NCBI GenBank assembly: GCA_028751875.1
Contig: CM054158.1
Coordinates: forward strand, 14,852,121 to 14,916,120
Length of the DNA: 64,000 bases
Direction of reading: 5' to 3'
Origin: Rapana venosa
Taxonomy: Eukaryota > Mollusca > Gastropoda > Neogastropoda > Muricidae
The translations under genes and the position numbers were made by a program. Positions 41,008 to 53,142 of this stretch are shown here, one piece after another. The notes under the pieces were generated by a model that was not told the origin of the DNA, searched no databases, and saw only the letters and a list, made by a program, of their open reading frames with translations. Position 1 is the stretch's first letter; every line of letters begins with the position of its first letter.

Positions 41008-41252
41008 GGCGGTTAAGACGTTCACCTGTCTTAACATGTGAACTATAAGGTTCTGGGTTCATTTCTCAGCCTTGCCCTTTCTTCCCAGTTTGATTAGAAA
41101 ATCGAACTGAATTTCGGGGTCCTTCGGGTGAGACTATGAACCGAGGCCCCCGTGTGCGAATACCTGCAGAACATCTTGCACACACGTTAAAAACCCAAAC
41201 CGCCTTTCCTAAGAGTAGGTAACTGTGTGCCCGTAGACACTGATGACAACAT
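41008..41252 (+). mobile_element. SINE-1-related element with different head
   Basis: The head GGCAGGGCGGTTAAGACG with GTTCTGGGTTCATTTCTC looks tRNA-like. The body has the SINE-1 blocks CTTCGG.TGAGACTATGAAC, GCAGAACATCTTG and CACACACGTTAAAAACCC. It ends without the usual tail. Confidence 0.55.
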
Positions 41253-41279
41253 CTTTTTTTTTTCAATGCATGCACACAG

Positions 41280-42560
41280 GTGTTGTGTTTAGACACTATC
41301 CCTGAAGTTGAAATGCAGCTACCTATTAATGGTCAGGGGGTGGGGGGTTGTATACGCAAAATCTCACCATTTAGCGAACCTCAGAGCTCTAGCAAGGAAC
41401 GGGAATTTGTGATGTTAACATTAGCAAGAAGCAGACTTGCCTCACACTGGCAAAACCAATACTCACCCCTCCCCACCCTCACCCGTCGTCTGCAAAGTGA
41501 TGGGGCTGTGGGTTTAACCCCATCAGAAGCTGAACTGTTTTCCATTTCACTCAGCCACAAGCAGCACACGGTGATCTGGAGCCTGTTTGACGAGGAAAGG
41601 CAGTCACAGTTCTTGCAACTGCAAGTTGCCCAAACGGACTAGCGTTGCCTAAACGAAACCCGATTCAATAAAATAAGCTAACTGCAACTGATCCACCTCA
41701 CGGAGACATTGGTTTGAGGAAAGTGAGGAAATGCTGTTGGTGCGCTGACCTTGGTGTGCCAGTGGCAGTTCAAATTAGGGTTCAACATGCATGCATTCAT
41801 ACATGCATACATAATACAGTATCCATCCATACATGCATACATCCATCTATCCATACCCATCCAACCATACATCTACATCCATCTATCCATACATAAAAAC
41901 CACGTATGCTTTAACATGCTGATGACATCCACCGCTTTACACGTGAGACAACTGACAGGCACAACAGAAAAAGCACACACCAACACTCCTCAGACTTCGG
42001 CCCCCTTGTTGCTGTACGTGGTAACCTGACTGTATATTGTTGGTGTGGTTTCTGGATTACAGGTGGGCGGTTGCAAGAGCGCTGTGCCACCAGAGCGGTT
42101 GTGGTCCCGTACCTGCTGAAAAAGGAAGGCTTGAGGGCACATTCCTACCATACACATGGGCTATCCACAAGGATGTAGCCAGAATTGCTGTGCTTCTGTG
42201 CATTTTGCAGTGTACGAAAATTGTACCATCAGACAGGGTGTGGCCTATGTTCTTCAATCCGGGTTTGGAGGTATATATTTTGGAGAAAGAAAAGTTGTGC
42301 AATATTTTATTCGGCATGCACTTGCTGGCATGTTTTACTTGACATTGGTTTTCTTTTTTCTTTTTTTTCTTTTTGGTTTGTGAAGCTAGTACTGAATATA
42401 TTCATTTAGACCTGCGTCTATTGAACATATTCGCACATATTACTAAGCTTTTTCATATGTATGGAATTTTTCCCCTTGTAGTATTGTATTGATTGAGTTT
42501 GAAAATTCTTGGGATTGAACTGTTCAAACATGATTTTAAACCCTCTTTTTAATTAAACAA
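41280..42560 (+). other. Unassigned stretch
   Basis: Contains an open frame of 120 codons (41280-41642) and a CATA/CATC tetranucleotide tract (about 41795-41895). A segment at 42062-42270 is bounded by TTACAG|GT and GGAG|GTATAT. I recognise no domain in either frame. The start of the first frame resembles a piece also found in the PARP introns near 20450, so it is probably repeat-derived. Confidence 0.3.
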
Positions 42561-42834
42561 CAACAAATGTTTGATTGAAATTTTGAAGGAGCCTGGTAGC
42601 TAAGTGCATCAGAACTCTGCTTTATCTAGGTGGTAGAGAGATAAGGCTGGGGTCTGCATGTCGCCTTGCAGTTATGGGTGGTACTGGGGGACTTTGGCTT
42701 GACCACAGGTCCTCTGATTGCCAGGCTCCGCTGTAAGATGCGCTAACTGCCATCTTTAGGGACGGGGATGGCGAAGGGTGCGCCGCACAAGGTGCTGGCT
42801 CCCAGGAGAAGCTGAGGTCTCCCACACCTCACTC

Positions 42835-43310
42835 TGCAATGAGTTTGTGGGACACCCTTACCATTGAGTTTCTGGTTGTGGGACACCTGTACCATTGTGT
42901 TTGGAGTTTCTGGTTGTGGGACACCTTTATCTTTGTGTTTGGAGATTGTGGGACACCTTTACCATTAGGTTTTGAGTTTCTGTTTGAGGTACACCTTTAC
43001 ATTGGGTTTCGTATTTGTGGACACTCTTTACCATTGTGTTCTGAGTTTCTGTTTGAGGGACACCCTCTTACCTTTGGGTTCTTGAGTTTGTGGCACAACC
43101 TTCACCGTGGGTTTAGAGGTTGTGGGTCACATTTACCATTCTGTTGTAAGTTTCTGTTTGTGGACTCCTTTCCATTTGGGTTTTGAGTTACTGTGTGTGG
43201 GACACTTTTACCACTCTGTTTTAAGTTTCTGTTTGACGGACACTTTTACCATTGTGTTTTGGAGTTTCTGTGTGTGGACACCTTTCCATTTTGTTTTGTG
43301 TTTTTTGTTA
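42835..43310 (+). repeat. ~39-bp minisatellite (about 12 units)
   Basis: Units of GAGTTTCTGGTTGTGGGACA followed by CCTTTACCATTGTGTTTTG repeat every 38-39 bases, with diverged units towards the 3' end. One frame stays open across it only because of the repeat structure. Confidence 0.85.
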
Positions 43311-43497
43311 GGTACTGAGATCCTTAAAGTCTAATTGCAGCTAGGTTAATTCCCCTGTTAGAGTATTGTTTGTAATCTTTCATGCTCCAAACAGTGGTCA
43401 AAGGAATTAAGTTTGAGGATACCAAAACAAAAATATCGGTTTGGCTTGGTGAATGGAGGGATCGTGTGCTTTTTGTGATTTACTCCCCATGCGTAGT

Positions 43498-43720
43498 GTG
43501 TAATTTTGTGTGTGCTTTATGATGTTCTGTGTGTGTGTGTGTGTGTGTGTGTGTTGTGTTTGTGTGTGTTGTGTTTATTGACTTGTTTTTCGATTTCTTA
43601 TATCATATGGGTGTGTGTGTTTGGAGTGTGTGATTATGTCCTACATTCTATGATGTTCAGTATAAGTGCGTGTGCGTTCTGTGTGTGTGTGAGAGAGAGT
43701 ACGAGGAGAGAGAGAGGAGG

Positions 43721-43754
<34 letters not shown>

Positions 43755-43770
43755 TGATGATGATGATGAT
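43498..43770. repeat. GT and GAT microsatellites
   Basis: GT-rich stretch to about 43690, a short GA stretch, then (GAT)n at about 43722-43770. A plus-strand AATAAA occurs shortly after, near 43850, with no gene to attach it to. Confidence 0.85.
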
Positions 43771-43932
43771 GGTTTTAATGAATGTCACAGTTTTTATGTC
43801 TATGACATTGTGGATTTTAGAATGAAATGATTATGTACATTTTCAAATTAATAAAAATTCCTTTTGAACAAGTGATGGGGTTTTTTAATCTTGTCTGCTC
43901 ATAAAGAATTATTCAGAATGTTTATTATTGTT

Positions 43933-43941
<9 letters not shown>

Positions 43942-43995
<54 letters not shown>
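43942..43995. repeat. (CT)n tract
   Basis: Uninterrupted CT microsatellite after a C run. A minus-strand AATAAA (complement of TTTATT) lies just 5' of it near 43920. It could serve the PARP gene at 44450-45253, giving a 3' UTR of about 0.5 kb. Confidence 0.85.
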
Positions 43996-44000
<5 letters not shown>

Positions 44001-44449
44001 GTCCTCTCTCTGTTCGATTTTACGTACTGTTTACTTAGGTGTATATTATCTGATGGAAGGGTGGGGAAGGTGCATGATGAGATGAGGGCTTTAAGAATAT
44101 GAGATGCGTTTTGTATTTTGTTGTTATAAAGACTTAAACCATTATAAAACAATTATACTGCACACACAAAAAATGGCAAAGAAACGCAATAATAAAGAAC
44201 AAAAAAACAATTGAAAACTGCTTTAAAATTGGAAAATGAACAGTGGTGAACTACGTGTAAAGGCTGCTGTGAATAAAGCAAAATGTAGATCGAGACAGTA
44301 AAGGTGTTGTTATAATTTCACAATCGTAATTTACAAAAAATGAGAATACTGGAGATCGCATCAGAGACAATGCTATCTCGCACAATAACTTTGGATTAGT
44401 TCAAACTTCCTGTAAAGACTTATCTTCTCATATTTCATTTCCTGAGGGT

Positions 44450-45253
44450 TCAAGACATGAAGTCTAGAATCCTTATGAGGTCACATGTGTCTGACTGCAG
44501 CTCATTGTCATAGTGGATCAGGTATTGTGGAAACGCCTGATCAGAGTCAGAGACAGCCACGTGGCCAAGGGTCACACCTTTGCCCTCACAGCTGTCGTAC
44601 CGACGATTGGGGTTGTCAGGTCTGGGTGGAGGACGCTTCCTGAACGAAAAATGTTCTCCATGCGCCGAGTCTCCCACCAGTACCTTGCACAAGAACATAT
44701 AATGGGAGCAGTGCCATGGAGCATCAGGGGTCGTGAAGAAACTGGTCTCTCTGTCACGCAATGGAGGCTGGACAGTGATGGCACCAGGAGATGCCATAGA
44801 AGTGCCTGGAGTTCCAGACAGATGGGACTGGTCCCTCCTCCTCTTGTAACACCTTGCAAAGGGATTGGAAATGCGGCTGTCTCTGGCGAAGCAGATAGAG
44901 TAGCCAAAGCGGTGTGGGGTGGATGGGAGGCGGAATCCCTCCTGACAAATAGAGAGAGCGCCTTTCTTAGTGGTACCATGGAAAAGATATTCTTCTTTGA
45001 CCTCTTTTCCATCATTGTTGGCTTCCATGAGTTTCTTCTTTGCCTCGTATCTTGCACTAAGTTCGGGTATGTCTACTTCATAAATGCTGGTGATATTAGT
45101 TTGAGCTCCCGGGAAATCACCTAAATGCCAATAGATTTTCTCCAAGAATCTTTCGCCTACCGCATTGTAATGCCGGCTGAATTGTTTTATTTCATATAAC
45201 TTAGACTTTTTAGGAGAATTTCCTGTTTCTCCCTTTCCATTTTGACAGTCCAT
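44450..45253 (-). CDS. Single-exon PARP catalytic-domain protein
   Basis: Codes for 267 residues. The ATG is in good context (A at -3, G at +4) and an in-frame TGA lies three codons upstream. Nearly the whole protein is a PARP catalytic domain of the PARP12/TIPARP type: YLFHGTTKKGALSICQEGF at 89-107, FGYSICFARDS at 116-126, MFLCKVLVGD at 186-195, RPPPRPDNPNRRYDSC at 207-222 and SDQAFPQYLIHYD at 237-249. Such enzymes move ADP-ribose from NAD+ to proteins, and many relatives act in antiviral or stress responses. Of the H-Y-E/aliphatic triad only H92 is kept. The tyrosine of YFA is C121 (codon 44891-44893), and the third position by alignment is H231. The protein may be inactive or atypical. No WWE or zinc-finger domain precedes it, although upstream exons cannot be ruled out. 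It differs from the multi-exon PARP-like sets on the plus strand. Confidence 0.8.
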   Translation of the reverse strand: MDCQNGKGETGNSPKKSKLYEIKQFSRHYNAVGERFLEKIYWHLGDFPGAQTNITSIYEVDIPELSARYEAKKKLMEANNDGKEVKEEYLFHGTTKKGALSICQEGFRLPSTPHRFGYSICFARDSRISNPFARCYKRRRDQSHLSGTPGTSMASPGAITVQPPLRDRETSFFTTPDAPWHCSHYMFLCKVLVGDSAHGEHFSFRKRPPPRPDNPNRRYDSCEGKGVTLGHVAVSDSDQAFPQYLIHYDNELQSDTCDLIRILDFMS

Positions 45254-45619
45254 TTTGTTTCACAGTGATGTCTCTTCAGGTGAAACGAATGTACAGAAAA
45301 GAAGATGTGGGATTCCTGCATACAGGAATCCAAACAGAAGAGAGGTATCTAGTATCACTGGGAGTAAACAGAGGTAAAATCAATGGAAGAAGAGGAAGAA
45401 GAAGAAGAGAGGCGATTTCTTTCCGCTCCTTTTTTTGTCAGCAGACTTCACAGGCCAGCTTTCTGTCTTCCAGTGTCAGTGAGTTTCTCTCTCTCTGTCT
45501 GAAAATCTGGGAACCTGGTGACAGCAAGATAAACAGAGTTAGCTTTTATGTTGTGATGTTTTGTTGCTGAGGTTTTGCAGCTCAGTGTTCGATATTCTCC
45601 TACTAAACAATGTGTGTAT

Positions 45620-45667
45620 ATCTATATATCTATAGATAGATAGATAGAGAGATACACAGGTATAGAT

Positions 45668-45703
<36 letters not shown>

Positions 45704-45830
45704 ATAGAGATAGATATAGCTAGATATAGATTGATAGATAGATAGTTAATTAGATAGATAGTTAGATAGTTATAGATAGATAAGATGATGATGATAGATT
45801 AGATGATAGATAGATAGATAGTGTTAGGAT
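45620..45830. repeat. (GATA)n tract
   Basis: GATA/TAGA tetranucleotide repeats with minor interruptions. The flanking 45265-45600 holds no supported gene; it could be the upstream region of the minus-strand PARP. Confidence 0.9.
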
Positions 45831-46943
45831 TAGATTATACAGCAGTATTCTGCAAAATATCAACTTATGACGTGCCTAACTCTTCCAGTTAACACTTTGG
45901 CCACAGAGAGAGAGATACACACAGAGAGACAGACAGAGAGACAGACAGAGTGAGACAGACAGACAGAGAAAGAGAGAGAGAGAGGGTTTATTTTCAGAAG
46001 TTAAAGGAATAAGCATACCAATCGATTTCTTTTTTACATCCAGTCTTCTAAAATAGTAAAAACTAGTAAAAGAAAACCACTGCCAAAGAAAATGACAAAA
46101 AATCAACAAGAGCCAATTTGTTTGTAATAACTTAAAAAAACACAATGTCTTTACCTGATTCTTCATAACTATGAGGAGAGAGGAGAAAGAGAGTGTGTCT
46201 GTGTGTGTTTTACCGTGGAGAGAGACGAGAACATAAAAATTTCAATTCAATCCTGTTGTGGTGTGTGGAGAGAGAGAGGGAGAAGGAGATGAGAGAGAGA
46301 GAGTGATTGAGAGAGCGGAAGAGATGAGAGAGATGATGAGAGAGACAATACAACAAATTCTTTTATTTCCGAGGATAATGAATAAGTACTTATTGTGCCT
46401 TTTTTTATATCCAGTCCCGCCTTTAGGGGGACACAGAGAGAGGAGAGAGAGAGAGAGATGAGAGATGAGAGAGAGATGAGAGAGAGAGAGGAGCTGGAGA
46501 GAGAGAGATGAGGATGTGAGAGAGAGAGAGAAAGAGGAGGGAGAACAATCCATTTCAATCCTGTTGTTTCAGAGAGCGAGGAGGGATGAGGGAGAGAGAG
46601 AGAGAGAGGGAGAGAGAAGAGATGAGAGGAAGAGAGACGAGAGGAGAGAGAGAGACGAGAGTAGTGAGAGAGGTAGGAGAGAGTGGAGAGTGAGAGAGAG
46701 AGAGAGGTGAAATAAAAACTTTTTTACAAAAGTAGATAAAATACCGGCAGAAGAAGGTTGATTTATTTTCGGAGTGTGATACGTTAACAGTCGAGATGGA
46801 ATCAAAGACATTAAAGACATACAATAACTTGAGAATGAGTGAGGGAAATAAAAAAAAATTCCTCCCAAGACAAAAAACCAATATCAGATGTAGTCTCACC
46901 CACTTCGTTTCAATTATCTGCGTTTTTTCTTTTTGCCCTCACT

Positions 46944-47385
46944 GGTGGATCGGTGGTTTTCTAGAGGTAACGCACCTGTCTTAAGAAAGCGAAAAGTCAG
47001 GGGTCGGAATTTTTTAGACATGTCTGTTTTTATTATTATCGTCTTTTTCGGAAGTGTGCGGGTGGTTGATTCCCGTTTGGGCCCCAAACTTTTCCCTAAT
47101 CCATTAGGACCATGAGTCGTGGTCTGGGCGCTAGTCTTTCGGATGAGACGATAAAACTGGAGGTCCCGTGTGTTACACAAATTATTCTCCGCACGTAAAA
47201 GAACCCCACGGCAACAATAGAGAGGTCTCCCTGGCAAAATTGTTAGAAAAAGCCACCTGAAAGAAACAAATACAGTTGAGACATTACCACATAAAATGGG
47301 GTGGCGCTGCTCTTGTGGCGACGCGCTTCCCGGGTGAGAGCAGCCCGAAATTTCACGCAGAGAAAATCTCGTGGACTTTCGTGGT
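46944..47385 (+). mobile_element. SINE-2, tRNA-related
   Basis: Head TGGATCGGTGG..TCTAGAGGTAACGC, B-box-like GGTTGATTCCC near 47066, then the blocks TCTTTCGGATGAGACGATAA, CACGTAAAAGAACCCCACGG, GGCGACGCGCTTCCC and CGAAATTTCACG. Compared with 56346-56858, the typical GCGCTATATAAATTCCAT tail is missing. Confidence 0.75.
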
Positions 47386-47457
47386 ATAAATAAGTAAAAT
47401 AAATAATAAATTAAATAAAATAAACATAAATGGTAAAACCACACTGCTGGCGGCATC

Positions 47458-47696
47458 CTCCCGGTGAGATTATAAACCCAGGTCCCGTGTGCAAACGCAG
47501 GTAAAAATTCTTTCGCGGAAGTTAAAACCTGTTCCGCTTTTCGAATGAGTAGATCACAATGAGCCGGTTGGAACGGATGAAAAATGTCCATGACTGCATA
47601 CACACGGAAACTGGATTTTAAAAATAAAGCACATGAGTGTTCATTCTAATTTCCTTGATATTAAATAATAATAATAATGATAACAATAACATTATG

Positions 47697-47755
<59 letters not shown>
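47458..47755 (+). mobile_element. SINE-1 3' part with expanded ATA tail
   Basis: Blocks GTGAGATTATAAAC, CCCGTGTGCAAACGCAG, GTTAAAACCTGTTCCGC and CACACGG.AACTGGATTT are present. The expected tail AATAAAA grades into (ATA)n to 47755. Confidence 0.7.
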
Positions 47756-47757
<2 letters not shown>

Positions 47758-48105
47758 TAAGAAGAATAGAAAAAGTAAGTAAATATAATCAACTACATCT
47801 TTACTTGTTAGATGCATAGGGAAACAATTATCAGCAATGTATCAGAGACAGACAGAGAGACGACCAAACAGACAGACAGACAGGTAGACAGGTCGGGACA
47901 GACAGACACAAGAAGAGAGGCAGAGGTGAGAACAGAGACGAGAGAGACAGAGAGATGAGAGAAACAGAGGAACAGAGAGAGACAGGACAGAGACAGAAGA
48001 TACAGAGAGTACAGAGACAGAGACACAGAGAGAGACAGACAGGACAACAGACACACAGACAGACAGATAGAAAGCACACTCAAACACAGAGAGAGAGAGT
48101 GAGAG

Positions 48106-48140
<35 letters not shown>

Positions 48141-48317
48141 GACAGACACACAGACGGACTGACGGACAGACAGACTCAAACAGAAAGACAGATACAGACA
48201 GACAGAGAGACAAAGAGACACAGATAGACAGACATATAGACTCAAACAGAGACAGACACACAGACATACAGACAGCATCAAACAGAGAGAGAGATAGAGA
48301 TCTATATTTTATCTATT

Positions 48318-48531
48318 TATTTATTCTTTTATTTCGAGGTTAATAGATTAAGCACTCATTGTTCTTTTATATCTAGACCCCGTGTGTATGCAGTGTTGTT
48401 AATCTCGTCATCCGTTCCCACCGGCACACAATGGCCTACTCTTCCGAAAGGCGGAACGGGTTTTAACGTGTGCGCAAGATGTTCTGCGTGCGTTCGCACA
48501 CCTGAAACCTCGGTTTAGTCTCATTCGATGA
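48318..48531 (-). mobile_element. SINE-1 fragment
   Basis: Tail TCTTTTATTTCGAGG, body GGCGGAACGGGTTTTAACGT and CGTTCGCACAC, ending at CCTCGGTTTAGTCTCAT. The head is missing. Confidence 0.75.
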
Positions 48532-48605
48532 GAGAGAAAGAAAGATGAGAGAGAGAGAGAGAGAGGATGATGAGAAGAGATGGAAGATCGACAGGGAGAG
48601 TGTTG

Positions 48606-48636
<31 letters not shown>

Positions 48637-49250
48637 CAGACAGGCAGGACAGACAGAACATACAACTATACAGAAAGACAGAGAGACAGACATACTTTGT
48701 GGATGATCAAGTCGTTGCATAAACACTTACAGGCTGGACTGGTTGGGGCACATGAACGTGAATTGTGATGTTGGTGGTCCAGTCCCTTGATTGGGATAAT
48801 ATATAATTCATAAACTTTGGATTTTCAAATTAGATGAAACCAACCCACACCATTAATAACTACTTCTTCGTAGTCGAACGCTCAGGTAGCATTTTATCAG
48901 TTCTTTGTGAGCGTTAAATGTGTTGTCCGGCACATCCGATTTCGGCAAGGGATGAGACTTGTTATCGTTAAGCTTTTAAAAGGAGGAGAAATGGGCTAGA
49001 AGGCAGAAAATAAGATTGGGTCATTTCAGACCCTATATATAGGAAATCTGCGCTGGGACGTATATCTATAGTAAATTTATATCTATATGAACATAATCAA
49101 AACAGTATATTTCGGCTGTAAGAACTTGGAAATGTTTGTAAAAAAAAAATTGAAAAAAAAATTTACTGGGTGCTTTCTCAATACCATTTCCCACCCCTGA
49201 AACCAAGTTGTACTGTTGACAAAGTGCTCACGTATTGATGATTGATGGGA

Positions 49251-49590
49251 GACGGGATAGCCTAGTGGTCAGAACACTACGCTCGCAATCTGACGACCCG
49301 GGTTCGATTCCCGTTCAAGGGGGATATTTTTCCCTGGAGTTAACACCAGTGCAGACTCCACTCTCCCCCTAAGTCCTTCGGATGAGACTATAAACCGATG
49401 TCTCGTGTGCGAACGCACACAGAACATCTTGTGCACACGTTAAATTCTGTTCCGCTTTTCATAAGAGTAGGCCATTGTGTGCCAGTGGGAACAGATGACA
49501 GAATTCACAAATCCGCATACACACGGGGACTAGATGTAAAAAAAAAGCACATAAATGCTTTTTCCATTATCCTCGATATAAAAGAATAAA
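49251..49590 (+). mobile_element. SINE-1, full length
   Basis: A-box TAGCCTAGTGG at 49258-49268 and a perfect B-box GGTTCGATTCC at 49301-49311 make a typical Pol III promoter. The body and tail CCTCGATATAAAAGAATAAA are complete. Absent from the matching place in copies A and B, where only a short SINE-1 piece (near 13420-13475) is seen, so it may be a later insertion. Confidence 0.9.
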
Positions 49591-50802
49591 GTAAATAAAA
49601 TAAATGATCTCATGGGCACACTCTAACCCTGTTCCGTCTTTCAGTAGAGTAGGCCACGTGTGTCGGTAGGAACAGGTGATATATAATTTTTTATAAAGCA
49701 CACATATCCTATTAATATCGCATTGAAAAAATACACCAATTAAGTTAATGTTATAAAAAGTACACATATTCTATTCCATTATTATGCAAAAAACCAAACC
49801 AAAATCAAGTAAATAAATGAAATGGGGCCGGTATACATTTGTGTTGCTTTGTGAGTGAGCTTCACTGCTCAGTGAAACGAACTTACCCCCTGGTCAAAAT
49901 TATCATTTGTCCAGTTCCAAATGTAAAACTGCGGTTGCTCTTAGATTTATATTATATATATATATATGATATATCTATATATATTTATATATATATTATA
50001 CTATATTATTATTTAATAGTATTATTTATTATGTAGCTAACAAAACATTTTTTCCAAGACTCTATTTTTAAAACATAGTTTAATTTGTGTTTGTATTATT
50101 TTGTTTATTCCCTTTTATTGTTGTTTCGCATGAAAATATCTCAAAATAATGATTTATTTTGTAAATTCATAATACGGCCAGAGGTATCCCCCTGGCAATG
50201 TAAGCATTTGCTGATCTAGGACAGAAAATCAAGAACTTAGCAACTATTAAAAGTCATATTGATTTGACTCATATCTAGATATGATTGTTGAATGACAGAT
50301 CTTGACTCGATTTATCCTCAATCAAGTGAGAGTTCTATATTTTCGTTGTAAATTAATATTTTTGGCCTGTTGCGCCATGTCGGCATAGGTACTTGATCTT
50401 ACAACTGGAAAAAGCAGTTCTCATTCCTATGTAACCGATATATTGAGCAAAGAAGAACATGTGGAATAAACGTTTAGAGAAATAAAACATGGCTTATATT
50501 AAGTGGTAGGGGTACAATGCCATTTGAATCATAGTAACTAGCCTAACCCTTGTTCTTTGTTGTAAACAAGTTTGAATCATCGAACAGAGTTTCACCAAAT
50601 GTAGACATAAAAATATAATTTATGGTGTATTTTGGGTGTTGATATGAATGAATAATTATAAGGTTGGAGGATGTTTGTATACATAATTTGTATTATCAGG
50701 GATCATTTATAAATATCAATCAGTTGTTACTTTTTAGCAAACAATCCTAATTACTACACATGACAATAACTTTATTCAAATAGAAAGAAAAAACCTGCTT
50801 AC

Positions 50803-50940
50803 CTTGGAAATGAATATCCCGAGAAGAAAATGCCACACCAATAAATGGGTTTCTTTTAATCACAGTTTTAGGGTTCTTGCCAGCTCTGGTCTTGCCTTGC
50901 CTTCTTTTCTGTGTGACTCTGAGTGCTTCAGCTTATATAG
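50803..50940 (-). promoter_or_regulatory. TATA box and first-exon segment (inverted copy)
   Basis: TATATAAGC on the minus strand (complement of 50931-50940) and donor CCAAG|GTAAGC, with the exon ending at 50803. It matches 12201-12337 with scattered substitutions. No PARP exon follows it downstream (lower coordinates) until the unrelated-looking single-exon PARP at 45253, 5.5 kb away on the same strand. Whether these two are linked is unknown. Confidence 0.45.
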
Positions 50941-50979
50941 GGAGAAGTGGAAGTGCATCATGGGAGTAGTACCCCACCT

Positions 50980-51735
50980 CGTGATAGATAAGAGATACAG
51001 AGTAGTTTCATATCACTACTATGAACACACCGTGATAGATAAGAGATAGAGAGTAGTTTCATATCACTACTAGGGACACACCTCGTGATAGATAAGAGAT
51101 AGAGAGTAGTTTCATATCACTACTATGAACACACTTCGTGATAGATAAGAGATAGAGAGTAGTTTCATATCACTACTATGAACACACTTCGTGATAGATA
51201 AGAGATAGAGAGTAGTTTCATATCACTACTATGAACACACTTCGTGATAGATAAGAGATAGAGAGTAGTTTCATATCACTACTATGAACACACTTCGTGA
51301 TAGATAAGAGATAGAGAGTAGTTTCATATCACTACTATGAACACACTTCGTGATAGATAAGAGATAGAGAGTAGTTTCATATCACTACTAGGAACACACT
51401 TCGTGATAAGATAGGATGAGAGTAGTTTATATCACTACTAGGAACACACTTCGTGATAGATAAGAGATAGAGAGTAGTTTCATATCACTACTAGGAACAC
51501 ACCTCGTGATAGATAAGAGATAGAGAGTAGTTTCATATCACTACTAGGGACACACTTCATGATAGATAAGAGATAGAGAGTAGTTTCATATCACTACTAC
51601 GAACACACCTCGTGATAGATAAGAGACAGAGAGTAGCTTTAACACACTACTCAGAGCACACCTCTTGAAAGAAAAGAGAGAGAGTGTAGCTTTAACACAC
51701 TACTGCAGAACACACCTGTGATAGGTAAGAGACAA
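50980..51735 (-). repeat. 53-bp promoter minisatellite, long array (~14 units)
   Basis: About fourteen units of TCGTGATAGATAAGAGATAG, AGAGTAGTTTCATATCAC, TACTATGAACACACT at 51-53 bp spacing. Several neighbouring units are identical. The array adjoins the TATA segment as in copies A and B. Units far from the TATA box switch to the GCTTTAACACACTACTGCAG type. Confidence 0.95.
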
Positions 51736-53050
51736 GAGTGTAATAAACTCAACACTCTATGGTGATTTTATTGCAACAAAAGTCCTAAAGATCTGTCAAG
51801 CCCTCCAAAGTAGTGTGTATGTACATAAACGCCTAATTTCATCATGAAAACTGTTATTGATGTGTGGTCATGTGTTGAGAGCACTTTGATTTGTTCTTTT
51901 GTTTTTTGGTGTCCCTCTTCCAGAGATAAGCTTGGTTTCGGTTTTTCCCTTTAAGTTTGTCAGGTTGTACATATTTCTCAGGAGTGAAAGAATATGACAG
52001 TTTTTGAGAGTTTGGTGATGATAATGATGATGATGACGACAACGACAACAGTAATAATAAGAAGAAGTAGAAGAACAATACTACTACTACTACTTATAAT
52101 AATAATAATAATAAATCATCTAATTAATACAATAATAATAATAATAATAATGTATGGAATTTATATAGCGCTGAATCTTGTAAAGCAACAAATCAAAGCG
52201 CTCAAATTTTATTTCATACCACTTTAAGTCACGGCAGATCTCTCTCCATGAAATACAATCATTATAAAATAATGATAATGATAAACACAATAATACTATT
52301 AATTAATGGATTGAAGAACATTCTACTACTACTATACTACTACTATACTTATACTACTTTATACTACTCTACGTCTACGCCGACGACGACGACGCGACGT
52401 TACGGACTTCTTTTCTTTTTATTTTATTTTATTCTTTTATATCGATGATAATGGAATAAGCACTTATGTGCTTCTTACATCCAGTCCCCATATGTATGCT
52501 ACTATTACTACTACTAATGATAGATGATACTACTAGCAATGAATGGCCAGTTTTGGCCAATCTTTTAGCCTAAAGAAATATTTATATTGACGGAAATTTT
52601 GTCCTGCCAAATACTAGGGTGTTGTGTATTTACTTGTTTGCTCTTATACCAGGAATAAACGATAATAAATGAGGACAGTGGTGATAATAATGATAAGGAA
52701 GAGGAGGAGGAGGATGATAATTATTATTAGGATGATTATAATAATGATAACGATAATTATTATGATGATGATAATAATGATAACGATAGTATTATTTACA
52801 ACAGCAACAGCGTCAGCAACAACAACAACGATAACAGAGATCCCTGATGTGAAACTTTAACTGGGGATAGATAAGGATTGACCACTACAACTATCAGTTG
52901 ATTTCTTGTTTCCTGATTGATTTAATTGATCCAGGGAAGCCCCTTCAAAAACTGTCTGTCTGTCAGTCTCTGTCTCTGTTTGTTTGTCTGTCTGTCTCTG
53001 TCTCTGTCTGTCTGTCTGTCTCTCCTCTTCTCTCTCGCTCTCTCCTATCT

Positions 53051-53093
<43 letters not shown>

Positions 53094-53142
53094 GTCTTAT
53101 CTGTCTGTCTATATCTCTCTCTCCCTCTCTCTCTCTCTCTCG

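Larger units (their letters stand above)
46000..48830. repeat. Composite repeat block, inverted relative to 5.9-8.6 kb
   Basis: Holds GA tracts (46270-46710), a SINE-2 (46944-47385), a SINE-1 tail (47458-47665), (ATA)n (about 47663-47755), a GACA/CAGA-rich tract (47845-48295) and a SINE-1 fragment. All occur in reverse order and orientation to the block at 5880-8600. Long frames here are CT/GA translations. Confidence 0.75.

Noticed and set aside
42062..42270. Possible exon between TTACAG and GTATAT
   Set aside because: Every frame is either stopped early or without any similarity I can name; kept only as unassigned sequence.
49251..49325. tRNA gene
   Set aside because: A-box and B-box are present, but no cloverleaf with a proper acceptor stem was found. 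The same head is joined to the same body and tail in several copies, so it is a SINE.
50980..51735. CRISPR-like regular array
   Set aside because: The full unit repeats without distinct spacers, and the setting is eukaryotic; it is a minisatellite.
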